Source: an uncultured Methylococcaceae bacterium (GTDB taxonomy: Bacteria > Pseudomonadota > Gammaproteobacteria > Methylococcales > Methylomonadaceae). Taken from it: 6,537 nt of DNA. The position numbers and the translations under genes were made by a program. The number at the start of each line of letters is the position of its first letter. The stretch's first letter is position 1. Location: positions 1 to 6,537 of the forward strand of contig CAIMDR010000589.1 of the NCBI GenBank assembly GCA_903839795.1. Direction: 5' to 3'. Below are positions 1-5,534 of this stretch, one piece after another. The notes under the pieces were generated by a model that searched no databases, had not been told where the DNA came from, and saw only the letters and a program-made list of their open reading frames with translations.

Positions 1-92
1 ACCTCCCCCTTTGAAAAAGGGGGATTGAGGGGGATTTATTTAACAAATCTCCCCTAACCCCTCTTTTTCAAAGAGGGGAACTGAATAGTTAC
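1..92. repeat. MITE-like palindromic repeat, copy 1 (left end cut by window)
   Basis: Three hairpins lie in a row: 4-12 with 16-24 (TCCCCCTTT/AAAGGGGGA, perfect), 28-37 with 45-55 (GGGGGATTT against AAATCTCCCC, one bulge) and 58-66 with 70-78 (CCCCTCTTT/AAAGAGGGG, perfect). The left half is also an imperfect inverted repeat of the right half, so the whole element is a nested palindrome. The right end reads ACTGAATAGTTAC, matching one end of the copy at 3765-3867 in opposite orientation. Alignment to that copy suggests about 10 bp of the left terminus lie outside the window. There is no ORF inside. It sits just downstream of mclA and could also affect its transcript end; there is no T-tract, so that is inference. 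Confidence 0.8.
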
Positions 93-101
93 ATACTTTT
101 T

Positions 102-127
102 CGCCTTTAGCCTTGCGCCCTACGCCT
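102..127. repeat. short degenerate CGCCTTN-type tandem at the mclA 3' end
   Basis: The units CGCCTTTA, GCCTTG, CGCCCTA and CGCCT follow each other between the MITE and mclA, and the last one overlaps the mclA stop codon (127-129). This is an imperfect 6-8 bp period. It may be a fragment of a dispersed intergenic repeat. Evidence is limited to this one short stretch. Confidence 0.3.
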
Positions 128-1077
128 CATTTATTTTTTGCAGCAATTGCCTCAGCTGCCCGTACCACGTTATTGGCCATTTTTTCTGAAGCAGCATCGA
201 TTAAACGACCGTCCAAGGCAGCTGCGCCTTTGCCTTGCGCCGCTGCTTCTTGCAACGCCACTAAAATGCGCTTGGCTTTTTCAACTTCAGCGGCAGGCGG
301 AGTAAAAATTTCATTGGCTAATTCGACCTGTGAAGGATGAATCGCCCATTTACCTTCACAACCTAAGGCCGCCGCACGCCTTGCCGCCAGCCTGAAACCT
401 TCGGGATCTTTAAAATCACCAAAAGGCCCATCAATGGGACGCAAGCCGTAAGCGCGGCAAGCAACCGTCATGCGACTAATGGCAAAATTCCATTGGTCAC
501 CCGGATAATCAGGATTTAAACCGCCAATGTTGGTCGTTCTGGCACGATTACTGGCCGCATAATCAGCCACACCAAAATGCAGGGCTTCAAGACGGCCTGA
601 AGCTCCATTGCGAGCAATATCTTCTACGTTAGCCATACCCAAGGCGGTTTCAATCAAGGCTTCAATGCCTATTTTATTTTTTAATCCCTGTTGCATTTCC
701 AATTGGTTAAGCATCGCTTCAACCATATAGACATCGGCATAAACACCGACTTTAGGAATCAAAATAGTATCAATTTTTGCGCCGCATTGCTCAACCAAAT
801 CAACCACATCACGAACCATATACTGCGTATCCAGGCCGTTGATACGCACAGAAACAGTAACGCCATGACCTTTCCAGTCCATGTCGTTTATTGCTTCAAT
901 GATATTTTTTCTGGCGCGTAATTTGTCATCGGGAGCTACGGCATCTTCAAGATCCAGAAAAATGAAATCCGCACCACTTTTCATCGCCTTTTCAAACATA
1001 TCCGGACTTGACCCAGGAACTGCTAACTCACAACGTTGAACACGTTGAACTGACGCTGCATATAAAGTGTGGCTCAT
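127..1077 (-). CDS. mclA: L-malyl-CoA lyase (serine cycle)
   Basis: Cleaves (S)-malyl-CoA to glyoxylate and acetyl-CoA in the cytoplasm, closing the serine cycle by regenerating the glyoxylate used by the neighbouring aminotransferase. The 316-aa protein is a full-length HpcH/HpaI-CitE type TIM barrel, close to the Methylobacterium enzyme as I remember it (about 324 aa); the difference is mostly a shorter loop near residues 188-195. Visible motifs are ELAVPGS (17-23), LDLEDAVAPDD (41-51), VRINGLDT (77-84), ILIPKVG (105-111), the metal-ligand candidate E143 in IETALGMANVE, D172 in FGVADYAAS, RPIDGPFGDF (213-222) and GKWAIHPSQ (242-250). The start is supported by AGGA eight bases upstream of the ATG. 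It is transcribed divergently from sgaA, and a sigma70-like promoter lies at 1150-1177. A beta-methylmalyl-CoA/malyl-CoA lyase of the ethylmalonyl pathway is the alternative, but context favours the serine cycle. Confidence 0.95.
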   Translation of the reverse strand: MSHTLYAASVQRVQRCELAVPGSSPDMFEKAMKSGADFIFLDLEDAVAPDDKLRARKNIIEAINDMDWKGHGVTVSVRINGLDTQYMVRDVVDLVEQCGAKIDTILIPKVGVYADVYMVEAMLNQLEMQQGLKNKIGIEALIETALGMANVEDIARNGASGRLEALHFGVADYAASNRARTTNIGGLNPDYPGDQWNFAISRMTVACRAYGLRPIDGPFGDFKDPEGFRLAARRAAALGCEGKWAIHPSQVELANEIFTPPAAEVEKAKRILVALQEAAAQGKGAAALDGRLIDAASEKMANNVVRAAEAIAAKNK

Positions 1078-1149
1078 TTTTACATTCCTAAGGTTATGGG
1101 TGTTGATGTTTGTTCCTTAACTTAACGTCAATAAACAAATAAATCGCCC

Positions 1150-1177
1150 ATTCTACTTTTAGTGCTACTAAAGTCAA
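1150..1177 (-). promoter_or_regulatory. sigma70-type promoter of mclA
   Basis: On the minus strand, TTGACT (1172-1177) is followed after 16 bp by TAGAAT (1150-1155), each one mismatch from consensus. The predicted start of transcription is near 1143, leaving a leader of about 66 nt before the mclA ATG. This is the best-formed promoter in the window. Confidence 0.6.
1158..1172. promoter_or_regulatory. dyad inside the mclA promoter spacer (possible operator)
   Basis: TTTAGT-GCT-ACTAAA is a perfect 6-bp dyad with a 3-bp centre. It occupies nearly all of the spacer between the -35 and -10 boxes of the mclA promoter. It also contains a T-N11-A pattern (1159 to 1171) as in LysR-type regulator sites. 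Serine-cycle genes in Methylobacterium are controlled by the LysR-type protein QscR, so a similar regulator is possible here; that link is inference. Confidence 0.35.
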
Positions 1178-1287
1178 TTTTTAAAACCCGCTTTCTGCTT
1201 AAAGTTGTAATCAAATCTTGCTGATTGTTGGTGCCTATGTCATTATTGCCAGTTTTTTGGGGTATTTCGTTTTCCAATCCCAAGTCC

Positions 1288-1298
1288 TGATTTAATCA
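1288..1298. promoter_or_regulatory. TGATT-T-AATCA dyad upstream of sgaA
   Basis: An 11-bp palindrome ends 32 bp before the sgaA ATG. It overlaps TTTAAT (1291-1296), the only reasonable -10-like hexamer I see for sgaA; no convincing -35 accompanies it (TTCGTT at 1266-1271 with a 19-bp spacer is the nearest). It does not fit the FNR spacing. It may be a regulator site or chance in AT-rich DNA. Confidence 0.2.
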
Positions 1299-1330
1299 AT
1301 CATTCCACTACCTACTAAAGAGGCAAACCC

Positions 1331-2494
1331 ATGGCTGGTCGTAACCACCTATATATTCCAGGCCCTACCAACGTACCTAATGAAATTCTAAATGCGATGC
1401 ATATTCCTATGGAAGACCATCGTTCACCTGTTTTTCCAAAGTTACTAACACCTCTATTGCAAGACCTGAAAAAAATCTTCAAAACCGAAACCGGACAAGC
1501 TTTTGTGTTTCCTGCTACAGGAACTGCGGGCTGGGAAATCGCTTTTACCAACACGTTAAATCCAGGCGATAAAGTATTGATCTATCGTTTTGGTCAATTC
1601 AGTCATTTATGGGCTGAAATGGGCAAACGCTTGGGCTTTGATGTTGAAGTTCATGAAGAAACCTGGGGTAAAGGTATTCCCCTTGACAAGCTGGAAGCTC
1701 GTTTAAAAGAAGACACCCAGCACGAAATCAAAGCCGTTTTAGCAACACATAATGAAACGGCTACCGGCGTTACCAGTGACATTGGTGGTGTTCGTAAAGC
1801 CATGAATGCGGCAAACCACCCTGCCCTGTTATTTGTTGATGGCGTCAGCTCTATTGCCAGTCTTGATTTTCGCATGGACGAATGGGCTGTTGACGGTGCC
1901 ATCAGCGGTTCACAAAAAGGTTTTATGATGCCGGCTGGCGGTGCATTTTTGGCTTTTAGTCAAAAAGCGTTAAAAGCGACTGAAACATCAACTTATCCAC
2001 GTTGTTTTCTGGACTTAAGAGACCAGATGAACACCAACAAAGATGGCTATACACCTTACACACCGGCTTTGCCCATTTTATACGGCTTGCGTAAAGCACT
2101 GGACATGTTACTTGAAGAAGGCATGGAAAATGTTTACGCACGCCACTTTCGCCTGGCTGAAGGTACGCGTAAAGCAGTGGCTGCCTGGGGTTTAACGCTA
2201 TGCGCCGAGCCTGGCTTTGAATCTAACACAGTGACTGCGATTATTGTCCCTGAAGATAAAGATGCACGCACGGTTATCAGCACGGCTTTTAATAAATACA
2301 ATATCTCTTTAGGCGCGGGGCTTTCTGTATTGGCTGGCAAAGCTTTCCGTATCGGTCACGTCGGCGACATGAATGACGTCTCCATGCTGGGAGCTATCGC
2401 CGGTGTTGAAATGGCTTTATTGGACTGCGGTTTTGATATTAAACCAGGTAGCGGCGTTGCAGCGGCTATCGAGTATTATCGGGCAACTGCATAA
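1331..2494 (+). CDS. sgaA: serine-glyoxylate aminotransferase
   Basis: PLP enzyme that transfers the amino group of L-serine to glyoxylate, giving hydroxypyruvate and glycine; it is the serine-cycle step before HprA. The 387-aa protein is a class V (AGXT-like) aminotransferase of full length. Visible features are the N-terminal YIPGPTNVP (8-16), MEDHRSP (27-33), the PATGTAGWE cofactor-phosphate loop (61-69), the cofactor-contacting D170 in LFVDGVSSI, the PLP Schiff-base lysine K196 in SGSQKGFMMP, and R340 in GKAFRIGHVGDM, the carboxylate-binding arginine expected in this fold. AAGAGG seven bases before the ATG supports the start. hprA follows in the same direction after a 279-bp gap filled with repeats. 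An alanine-glyoxylate aminotransferase is the nearest alternative; the C1 context argues for serine as amino donor. Confidence 0.94.
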   Translation: MAGRNHLYIPGPTNVPNEILNAMHIPMEDHRSPVFPKLLTPLLQDLKKIFKTETGQAFVFPATGTAGWEIAFTNTLNPGDKVLIYRFGQFSHLWAEMGKRLGFDVEVHEETWGKGIPLDKLEARLKEDTQHEIKAVLATHNETATGVTSDIGGVRKAMNAANHPALLFVDGVSSIASLDFRMDEWAVDGAISGSQKGFMMPAGGAFLAFSQKALKATETSTYPRCFLDLRDQMNTNKDGYTPYTPALPILYGLRKALDMLLEEGMENVYARHFRLAEGTRKAVAAWGLTLCAEPGFESNTVTAIIVPEDKDARTVISTAFNKYNISLGAGLSVLAGKAFRIGHVGDMNDVSMLGAIAGVEMALLDCGFDIKPGSGVAAAIEYYRATA

Positions 2495-2514
2495 TCCTAA
2501 AAACCACAAATTAT

Positions 2515-2640
2515 CCACGAAAAACACGAAAGACACGAAATAAATTAGTAAGTTATATCATTTAGCTATTCACCCTTTGGGTGACGACTTACAACTTGGT
2601 ATCTCTTTGAGATTTTTCGTGCTTTTTGTGTTTTTCGTGG
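2515..2640. repeat. MITE-like inverted repeat built from CACGAAA triplets
   Basis: The left arm (2515-2540) holds three copies of a 9-bp unit, CACGAAAAA, CACGAAAGA and CACGAAA. The right arm (2615-2640) is its inverted copy with 3 mismatches in 26. Between the arms lie a perfect small hairpin TCACCC-TTT-GGGTGA (2570-2584) and a flanking GTAAGT/ACTTAC pair (2548-2553 with 2587-2592). No ORF is present. Weak matching outside the arms (CCTAAAAA at 2496 against a complement ending near 2659) suggests the element may extend to about 2496-2659. It lies directly after the sgaA stop codon and may act as a 3' stem-loop for that transcript. Confidence 0.7.
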
Positions 2641-2666
2641 ACGAAATGATTTTTCCAGGATAATAA

Positions 2667-2729
2667 ATTGCTTTAAGTAGCGAGGCTCGGCAGCCGTTTA
2701 CGGTTGTCGGGTCACGTCACCTTAGCAAT
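2667..2729 (+). repeat. GTAG-headed REP-like long imperfect hairpin
   Basis: A stem of 2677-2696 with 2701-2720 closes on a TTTA loop. It has 13 paired positions around the loop without a mismatch when G-U pairs are allowed, then one mismatch, three more pairs, one mismatch and two more pairs. ATTGCT (2667-2672) and AGCAAT (2724-2729) pair again at the base. The G-U pairs form only in a plus-strand RNA, the direction of sgaA-hprA transcription. The 5' foot begins GTAG, the head motif of REP palindromes mobilised by RAYT (TnpA-REP) proteins. It ends 44 bp before the hprA start, so a role in the hprA leader is also possible. Confidence 0.5.
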
Positions 2730-2773
2730 GCCTTACTTTTAAATCCATTACCCTATTCTGTGGAGATTATTCA

Positions 2774-3745
2774 ATGAGCAAACCTAAAGTCATCGTTACT
2801 CGAAAATGGCCTGCTGAAGTCGAGGCACAGTTAAAAGCACTTTATGATGTACAACTAAACGAATCCGACATCCCCATGACGGCGGATGAACTTAAAAAAG
2901 CCCTGCAAACGGCGGATGCTTTATTGCCCACCGTTACCGATTTAATCACTGCTGACATACTTAATATTGACGGGAAACGCGCTAAAATTATTGGCAATTT
3001 TGGTGTCGGTTATAACAATATCGATATCAATACGGCCAAAGCACAAGGATTGGTGGTTACCAACACGCCACATGTATTAACGGATTGTACTGCTGACATT
3101 GCCATGTTACTGCTGTTAATGTCGGCACGACGCGCGGCTGAAGGCGAGCGTCTGATACACAATAAGCAATGGACCGGCTGGAAACCCACCCAGTTACTGG
3201 GACAAAAAGTAACCGGTAAAACCTTGGGATTGATTGGCTTTGGTCGCATAGCGCAGGCAATGGCTAAAAAAGCGCATCATGGTTTCGGTATGAAAATTCT
3301 GTTTTATGCCCCCTCACAACCCGCGCAACACATCATTGATGATTTACAAGCCACGCGTTGCGAAACCGTTGAAGAATTATTGGCAGAAGCCAACTTCGTT
3401 TCATTACACTGTCCGGGTGGGGAGGCAACCCGACATTTAATCAACGAACAACGCCTGAAACTGATGCGTCCATCGGCTCATTTAATCAATACCGCGCGCG
3501 GTGATGTCGTTGACAGCAAAGCCCTTATTAAAGCCTTAACGGAAGGCTGGATTGCCGGTGCCGGTTTAGACGTTTTCGAGGGTGAACCGACTATTGACCC
3601 AGGCTTTTTGGAACTGGATAACGTGGCTCTGTTACCTCATTTAGGCAGTGCAACAGAAGAAACGCGTGTCGCAATGGGTAATCGCGTATTGGCCAATATT
3701 GCGGCATTTTTTGCTGGCGAAGAACCGGACGATCGGGTTGTTTAA
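2774..3745 (+). CDS. hprA: hydroxypyruvate reductase / D-glycerate dehydrogenase
   Basis: Reduces hydroxypyruvate from the serine-glyoxylate aminotransferase to D-glycerate with NAD(P)H in the cytoplasm. The 323-aa protein is a complete D-2-hydroxyacid dehydrogenase: substrate-binding part with GNFGVGYNNID (74-84), nucleotide-binding loop GFGRIAQ (155-161), and the catalytic set R242 (NTARGD), E271 (FEGEP) and H289 (LLPHLGSA). The stretch LLLLMSARRAAEGE resembles the Hyphomicrobium D-glycerate dehydrogenase/GRHPR branch more than the Methylobacterium HprA I recall. After the second Rossmann strand the sequence is FYAPSQPA, without the usual acidic residue that selects NAD, so NADPH use is possible. 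GGAGA seven bases before the ATG supports the start. A general glyoxylate reductase is the alternative; position behind sgaA favours the serine-cycle role. Confidence 0.9.
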   Translation: MSKPKVIVTRKWPAEVEAQLKALYDVQLNESDIPMTADELKKALQTADALLPTVTDLITADILNIDGKRAKIIGNFGVGYNNIDINTAKAQGLVVTNTPHVLTDCTADIAMLLLLMSARRAAEGERLIHNKQWTGWKPTQLLGQKVTGKTLGLIGFGRIAQAMAKKAHHGFGMKILFYAPSQPAQHIIDDLQATRCETVEELLAEANFVSLHCPGGEATRHLINEQRLKLMRPSAHLINTARGDVVDSKALIKALTEGWIAGAGLDVFEGEPTIDPGFLELDNVALLPHLGSATEETRVAMGNRVLANIAAFFAGEEPDDRVV

Positions 3746-3758
3746 AGTCTAAACAACC
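3736..3758 (+). terminator. hairpin overlapping the hprA stop codon
   Basis: GGTTGTTTA (3736-3744) and TAAACAACC (3750-3758) form a perfect 9-bp stem with a 5-nt loop that contains the last base of the stop codon. No T-run follows, so it is not a standard intrinsic terminator. It may protect the 3' end or work together with the adjacent MITE hairpins. Confidence 0.35.
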
Positions 3759-3764
3759 GGCAAG

Positions 3765-3867
3765 GTAATTATTCAGTCCCCCTCTTTAACAAAGAGGGGT
3801 TAGGGGAGATTTTATTAGATAAATCCCCCTCAATCCCCCTTTTTCAAAGGGGGAAGTGAATACTTAC
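3765..3867. repeat. MITE-like palindromic repeat, copy 2 (complete, inverted relative to copy 1)
   Basis: The 103-bp element has terminal inverted repeats: GTAATTATTCAGT on the left against the complement of AGTGAATACTTAC on the right, then C-rich stems. Inside, hairpins pair 3779-3787 with 3791-3799 and 3835-3842 with 3846-3853, with a central GGGGAGATTT/AAATCCCCC pairing between them. Its reverse complement matches the element at 1-92 almost base for base. It fills the junction between the convergent genes hprA (stop 20 bp away) and the coiled-coil gene (stop 3 bp away). It carries no ORF, so it would need a transposase in trans. Bidirectional termination here is plausible but unproven. Confidence 0.85.
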
Positions 3868-3869
3868 GG

Positions 3870-4232
3870 TTATTTAATAACCAACTCAACCAATTTGACG
3901 AATGCCGGATTAAATAACGTCAAGCCAAAAACGGCAATTCCGATTAATATTTTTAACAACAAGGCGTTTTGTTTAAGGTCGGCACGAATCTGAATAAGCT
4001 CGGCACGAACCTCATTAATTTCCGCTCGAACAAATTCCTTGGTCGCTAATTCTGTACGTAATTCATTGTCCAAGTCTGCCTTAAGTGACTCTCTTTTATC
4101 CGTGATACGCTGGTTTTCATAAGCTTGAATAGAGCTTTCAATTGCTTTGGCGAACACTTCCGCTTTTTCCCGATCCTGATTAAACGCCGCCTCCAGTAAA
4201 ACAAAAACATCGCGTGGTATTGAATAAGCCAT
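3870..4232 (-). CDS. small coiled-coil protein with one C-terminal membrane segment (DUF1640/CCDC90-like)
   Basis: I do not know its function. The 120-aa protein has a helical N-terminal part (IPRDVFVLLEAAFNQDREKA), then a charged helix from about residue 40 to 89 ending in three consecutive heptads RAEINEV, RAELIQI and RADLKQN (69-89), and a hydrophobic stretch from about 90 to 109 that should cross the membrane once, leaving a short tail. There is no N-terminal signal peptide. This layout resembles DUF1640/CCDC90-like bacterial proteins; I judge that from architecture, not a search. AGGA seven bases upstream of the ATG supports the start, and an extended -10 box (4266-4274) suggests its own promoter. 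It lies 99 bp downstream of mdh on the same strand, so cotranscription is also possible. Its 3' end abuts the MITE. Confidence 0.75.
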   Translation of the reverse strand: MAYSIPRDVFVLLEAAFNQDREKAEVFAKAIESSIQAYENQRITDKRESLKADLDNELRTELATKEFVRAEINEVRAELIQIRADLKQNALLLKILIGIAVFGLTLFNPAFVKLVELVIK

Positions 4233-4265
4233 AAGCTTGTCCTTTCTGATTTTTTCGATGGGTAG

Positions 4266-4274
4266 ATTATAGCA
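4266..4274 (-). promoter_or_regulatory. extended -10 promoter of the coiled-coil gene
   Basis: The minus strand reads TGCTATAAT, a perfect -10 hexamer with the TGN extension. No good -35 lies 16-18 bp upstream; an extended -10 can tolerate that. Transcription would begin near 4259, about 27 nt before the ATG at 4232. Confidence 0.45.
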
Positions 4275-4331
4275 CTGTCAAAGTATTTTAGAGTTCATTA
4301 ACAATGATCAATAAAACCACGCGTCACACCA

Positions 4332-5309
4332 TCAAAACAAATGCTTAACCGCATCCCTTTCTTCTTTTAACTCGGTTTCAGTCAGCTTCATCTGTTGCTT
4401 GCTAAAGTCATTAATAGCCAGATTTTTTACAATACTCGCTTTACCGTCAACGACGGTTACCGGAAATGAATAAATCAAGCCTTTGGCAATGCCATAACTG
4501 CCATCAGAAACTACACCCATACTGACCCAATCGCCTTCTTCTGTACCTAATGCCCAATCTCTCATCTGATCAATAGCAGCATTAGCCGCAGAGGCAGCGC
4601 TGGACTGACCTCTGGCTTTAATAACAAGAGAACCACGTTGCTGAACAGTAGGAATAAAGTCATTAACAAACCATTTTTTATCAACCAACGACAAGGCATC
4701 TTGCCCCTTGACCTTGGCATGATGCAGATCAGGATATTGGGTCGCCGAATGATTACCCCAGACAATCATATTTTTTATATCCGTGGTCAAAACGCCACAT
4801 TTTTCAGCTAACTGACTTATCGCCCGATTATGATCCAACCGACTCATTGCCGAAAAATTCTCCGGACTTAAATCCGGCGCATTTTTTAACGCAATCAAGG
4901 CATTGGTATTGGCCGGATTGCCGGTTACCAATATCTTGACATCCCGACTGGCCACTGCATTTAATGCCTTTCCTTGTACTGAAAAAATCTCCGCATTAAC
5001 TTCCAGTAAATCTTTGCGCTCCATGCCCGGCCCTCTTGGACGCGCTCCCACCAGAAAAGCATAATCAACATTTTTAAATGCCACCAGTGGATCGTCTGTT
5101 ATTTCAATTCGATGCAGCAAGGGATTAGCGCAATCGTTTAACTCCATCACAACACCCTGCAAGGCATTCATTGCCGGTGCAATTTCCAGTAAATGCAAGA
5201 CAATAGGCTGATCCGGCCCTAGCAAAGAACCTGCCGCCAAACGAAACAGCAACGAATAACTAATTTGCCCTGCCGCGCCGGTAACTGCAATATGAACGGG
5301 TGTTTTCAT
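4332..5309 (-). CDS. mdh: malate dehydrogenase (NAD-dependent)
   Basis: Interconverts oxaloacetate and malate; in the serine cycle it works toward malate, feeding malyl-CoA formation and MclA. The protein has 325 aa, the usual length of the cytosolic-type (MDH type 2) branch of the LDH/MDH family. Visible are the nucleotide loop TGAAGQI (10-16), E42 at the end of the second strand (typical of NAD preference), substrate arginines R92 and R98 in [21 protein letters not shown] (129-137), D159 and R162 in SRLDHNRA, and catalytic H187 in [11 protein letters not shown]. An in-frame ATG at 5333 would add eight residues but has no ribosome binding site; AAAGGA lies 6 bp before the ATG at 5309, so that start is chosen. 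It is divergent from mtdA. A TCA-cycle role is possible as well. Confidence 0.93.
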   Translation of the reverse strand: MKTPVHIAVTGAAGQISYSLLFRLAAGSLLGPDQPIVLHLLEIAPAMNALQGVVMELNDCANPLLHRIEITDDPLVAFKNVDYAFLVGARPRGPGMERKDLLEVNAEIFSVQGKALNAVASRDVKILVTGNPANTNALIALKNAPDLSPENFSAMSRLDHNRAISQLAEKCGVLTTDIKNMIVWGNHSATQYPDLHHAKVKGQDALSLVDKKWFVNDFIPTVQQRGSLVIKARGQSSAASAANAAIDQMRDWALGTEEGDWVSMGVVSDGSYGIAKGLIYSFPVTVVDGKASIVKNLAINDFSKQQMKLTETELKEERDAVKHLF

Positions 5310-5315
5310 TTGTTT

Positions 5316-5321
5316 TCCTTT
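5316..5321 (-). promoter_or_regulatory. ribosome binding site that fixes the mdh start
   Basis: The minus strand reads AAAGGA six bases before the ATG ending at 5309. The alternative ATG ending at 5333 has only pyrimidine-rich sequence upstream, so the shorter protein, which begins directly at the first Rossmann strand, is preferred. Confidence 0.7.
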
Positions 5322-5376
5322 TAGTTTTATCATGGATAGAGCTTATTTTATAAAGCCCCATTAACAATCGATGATC

Positions 5377-5382
5377 ATTATA
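5377..5382 (-). promoter_or_regulatory. candidate -10 box for mdh
   Basis: TATAAT on the minus strand lies 67 bp upstream of the mdh start codon. The -35 region 16-17 bp further upstream is poor (TAAGGC/ATAAGG). The palindrome ATGATCAT (5371-5378) overlaps the downstream edge of the box. This is a weak call in AT-rich DNA. Confidence 0.3.
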
Positions 5383-5448
5383 ACTTAACAACCAAGCAGC
5401 CTTATTTCACCATTTTATTTTTGCCTGTGAAAGAATAGCTGACAATAC

Positions 5449-5460
5449 ATACAATCGTAT
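5449..5460. promoter_or_regulatory. ATAC-N4-GTAT dyad in the mdh/mtdA divergent region
   Basis: A short dyad with 4-bp arms lies roughly midway between the two divergent genes. This is where a shared regulator site would be expected, but arms this short occur by chance. Confidence 0.15.
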
Positions 5461-5493
5461 CACTCCTGCCACTGTAAAAACACCCATTAATCT

Positions 5494-5521
5494 TGCCGCT
5501 TAATCACGGCACAGTTTTTTT
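5494..5521 (+). terminator. short hairpin followed by a T8 run before the mtdA promoter
   Basis: TGCCG (5494-5498) pairs with CGGCA (5507-5511), followed by CAG and eight T (5515-5522). It resembles a weak intrinsic terminator on the plus strand, yet no plus-strand gene precedes it. It could end a short RNA or insulate mtdA from transcription entering the region. The stem is only 5 bp, so the call is weak. Confidence 0.25.
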
Positions 5522-5528
5522 TATCGGG

Positions 5529-5534
5529 TATAAT
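5529..5534 (+). promoter_or_regulatory. -10 box for mtdA
   Basis: A perfect TATAAT lies 44 bp before the chosen mtdA ATG. The -35 region (around ACGGCA/CACGGC) is far from consensus, with a T8 tract in the spacer. This suggests an activator-dependent or weak promoter. Transcription would start near 5541, upstream of both possible ATG codons. Confidence 0.4.

Noticed and set aside
1..92. Repeated hairpins resembling a CRISPR array
   Set aside because: The units are palindromic, unequal and not separated by spacers of constant length, and the whole unit recurs as a single inverted copy elsewhere. It fits a MITE, not CRISPR.
1288..1300. Possible FNR/CRP-type site upstream of sgaA
   Set aside because: The arms of the TGATT/AATCA dyad are one base apart rather than the spacing those regulators need.
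4266..4281. TTGACA and TATAAT on the minus strand upstream of the coiled-coil gene
   Set aside because: They are only 4 bp apart, which cannot serve as a -35/-10 pair. Only the extended -10 box was kept.
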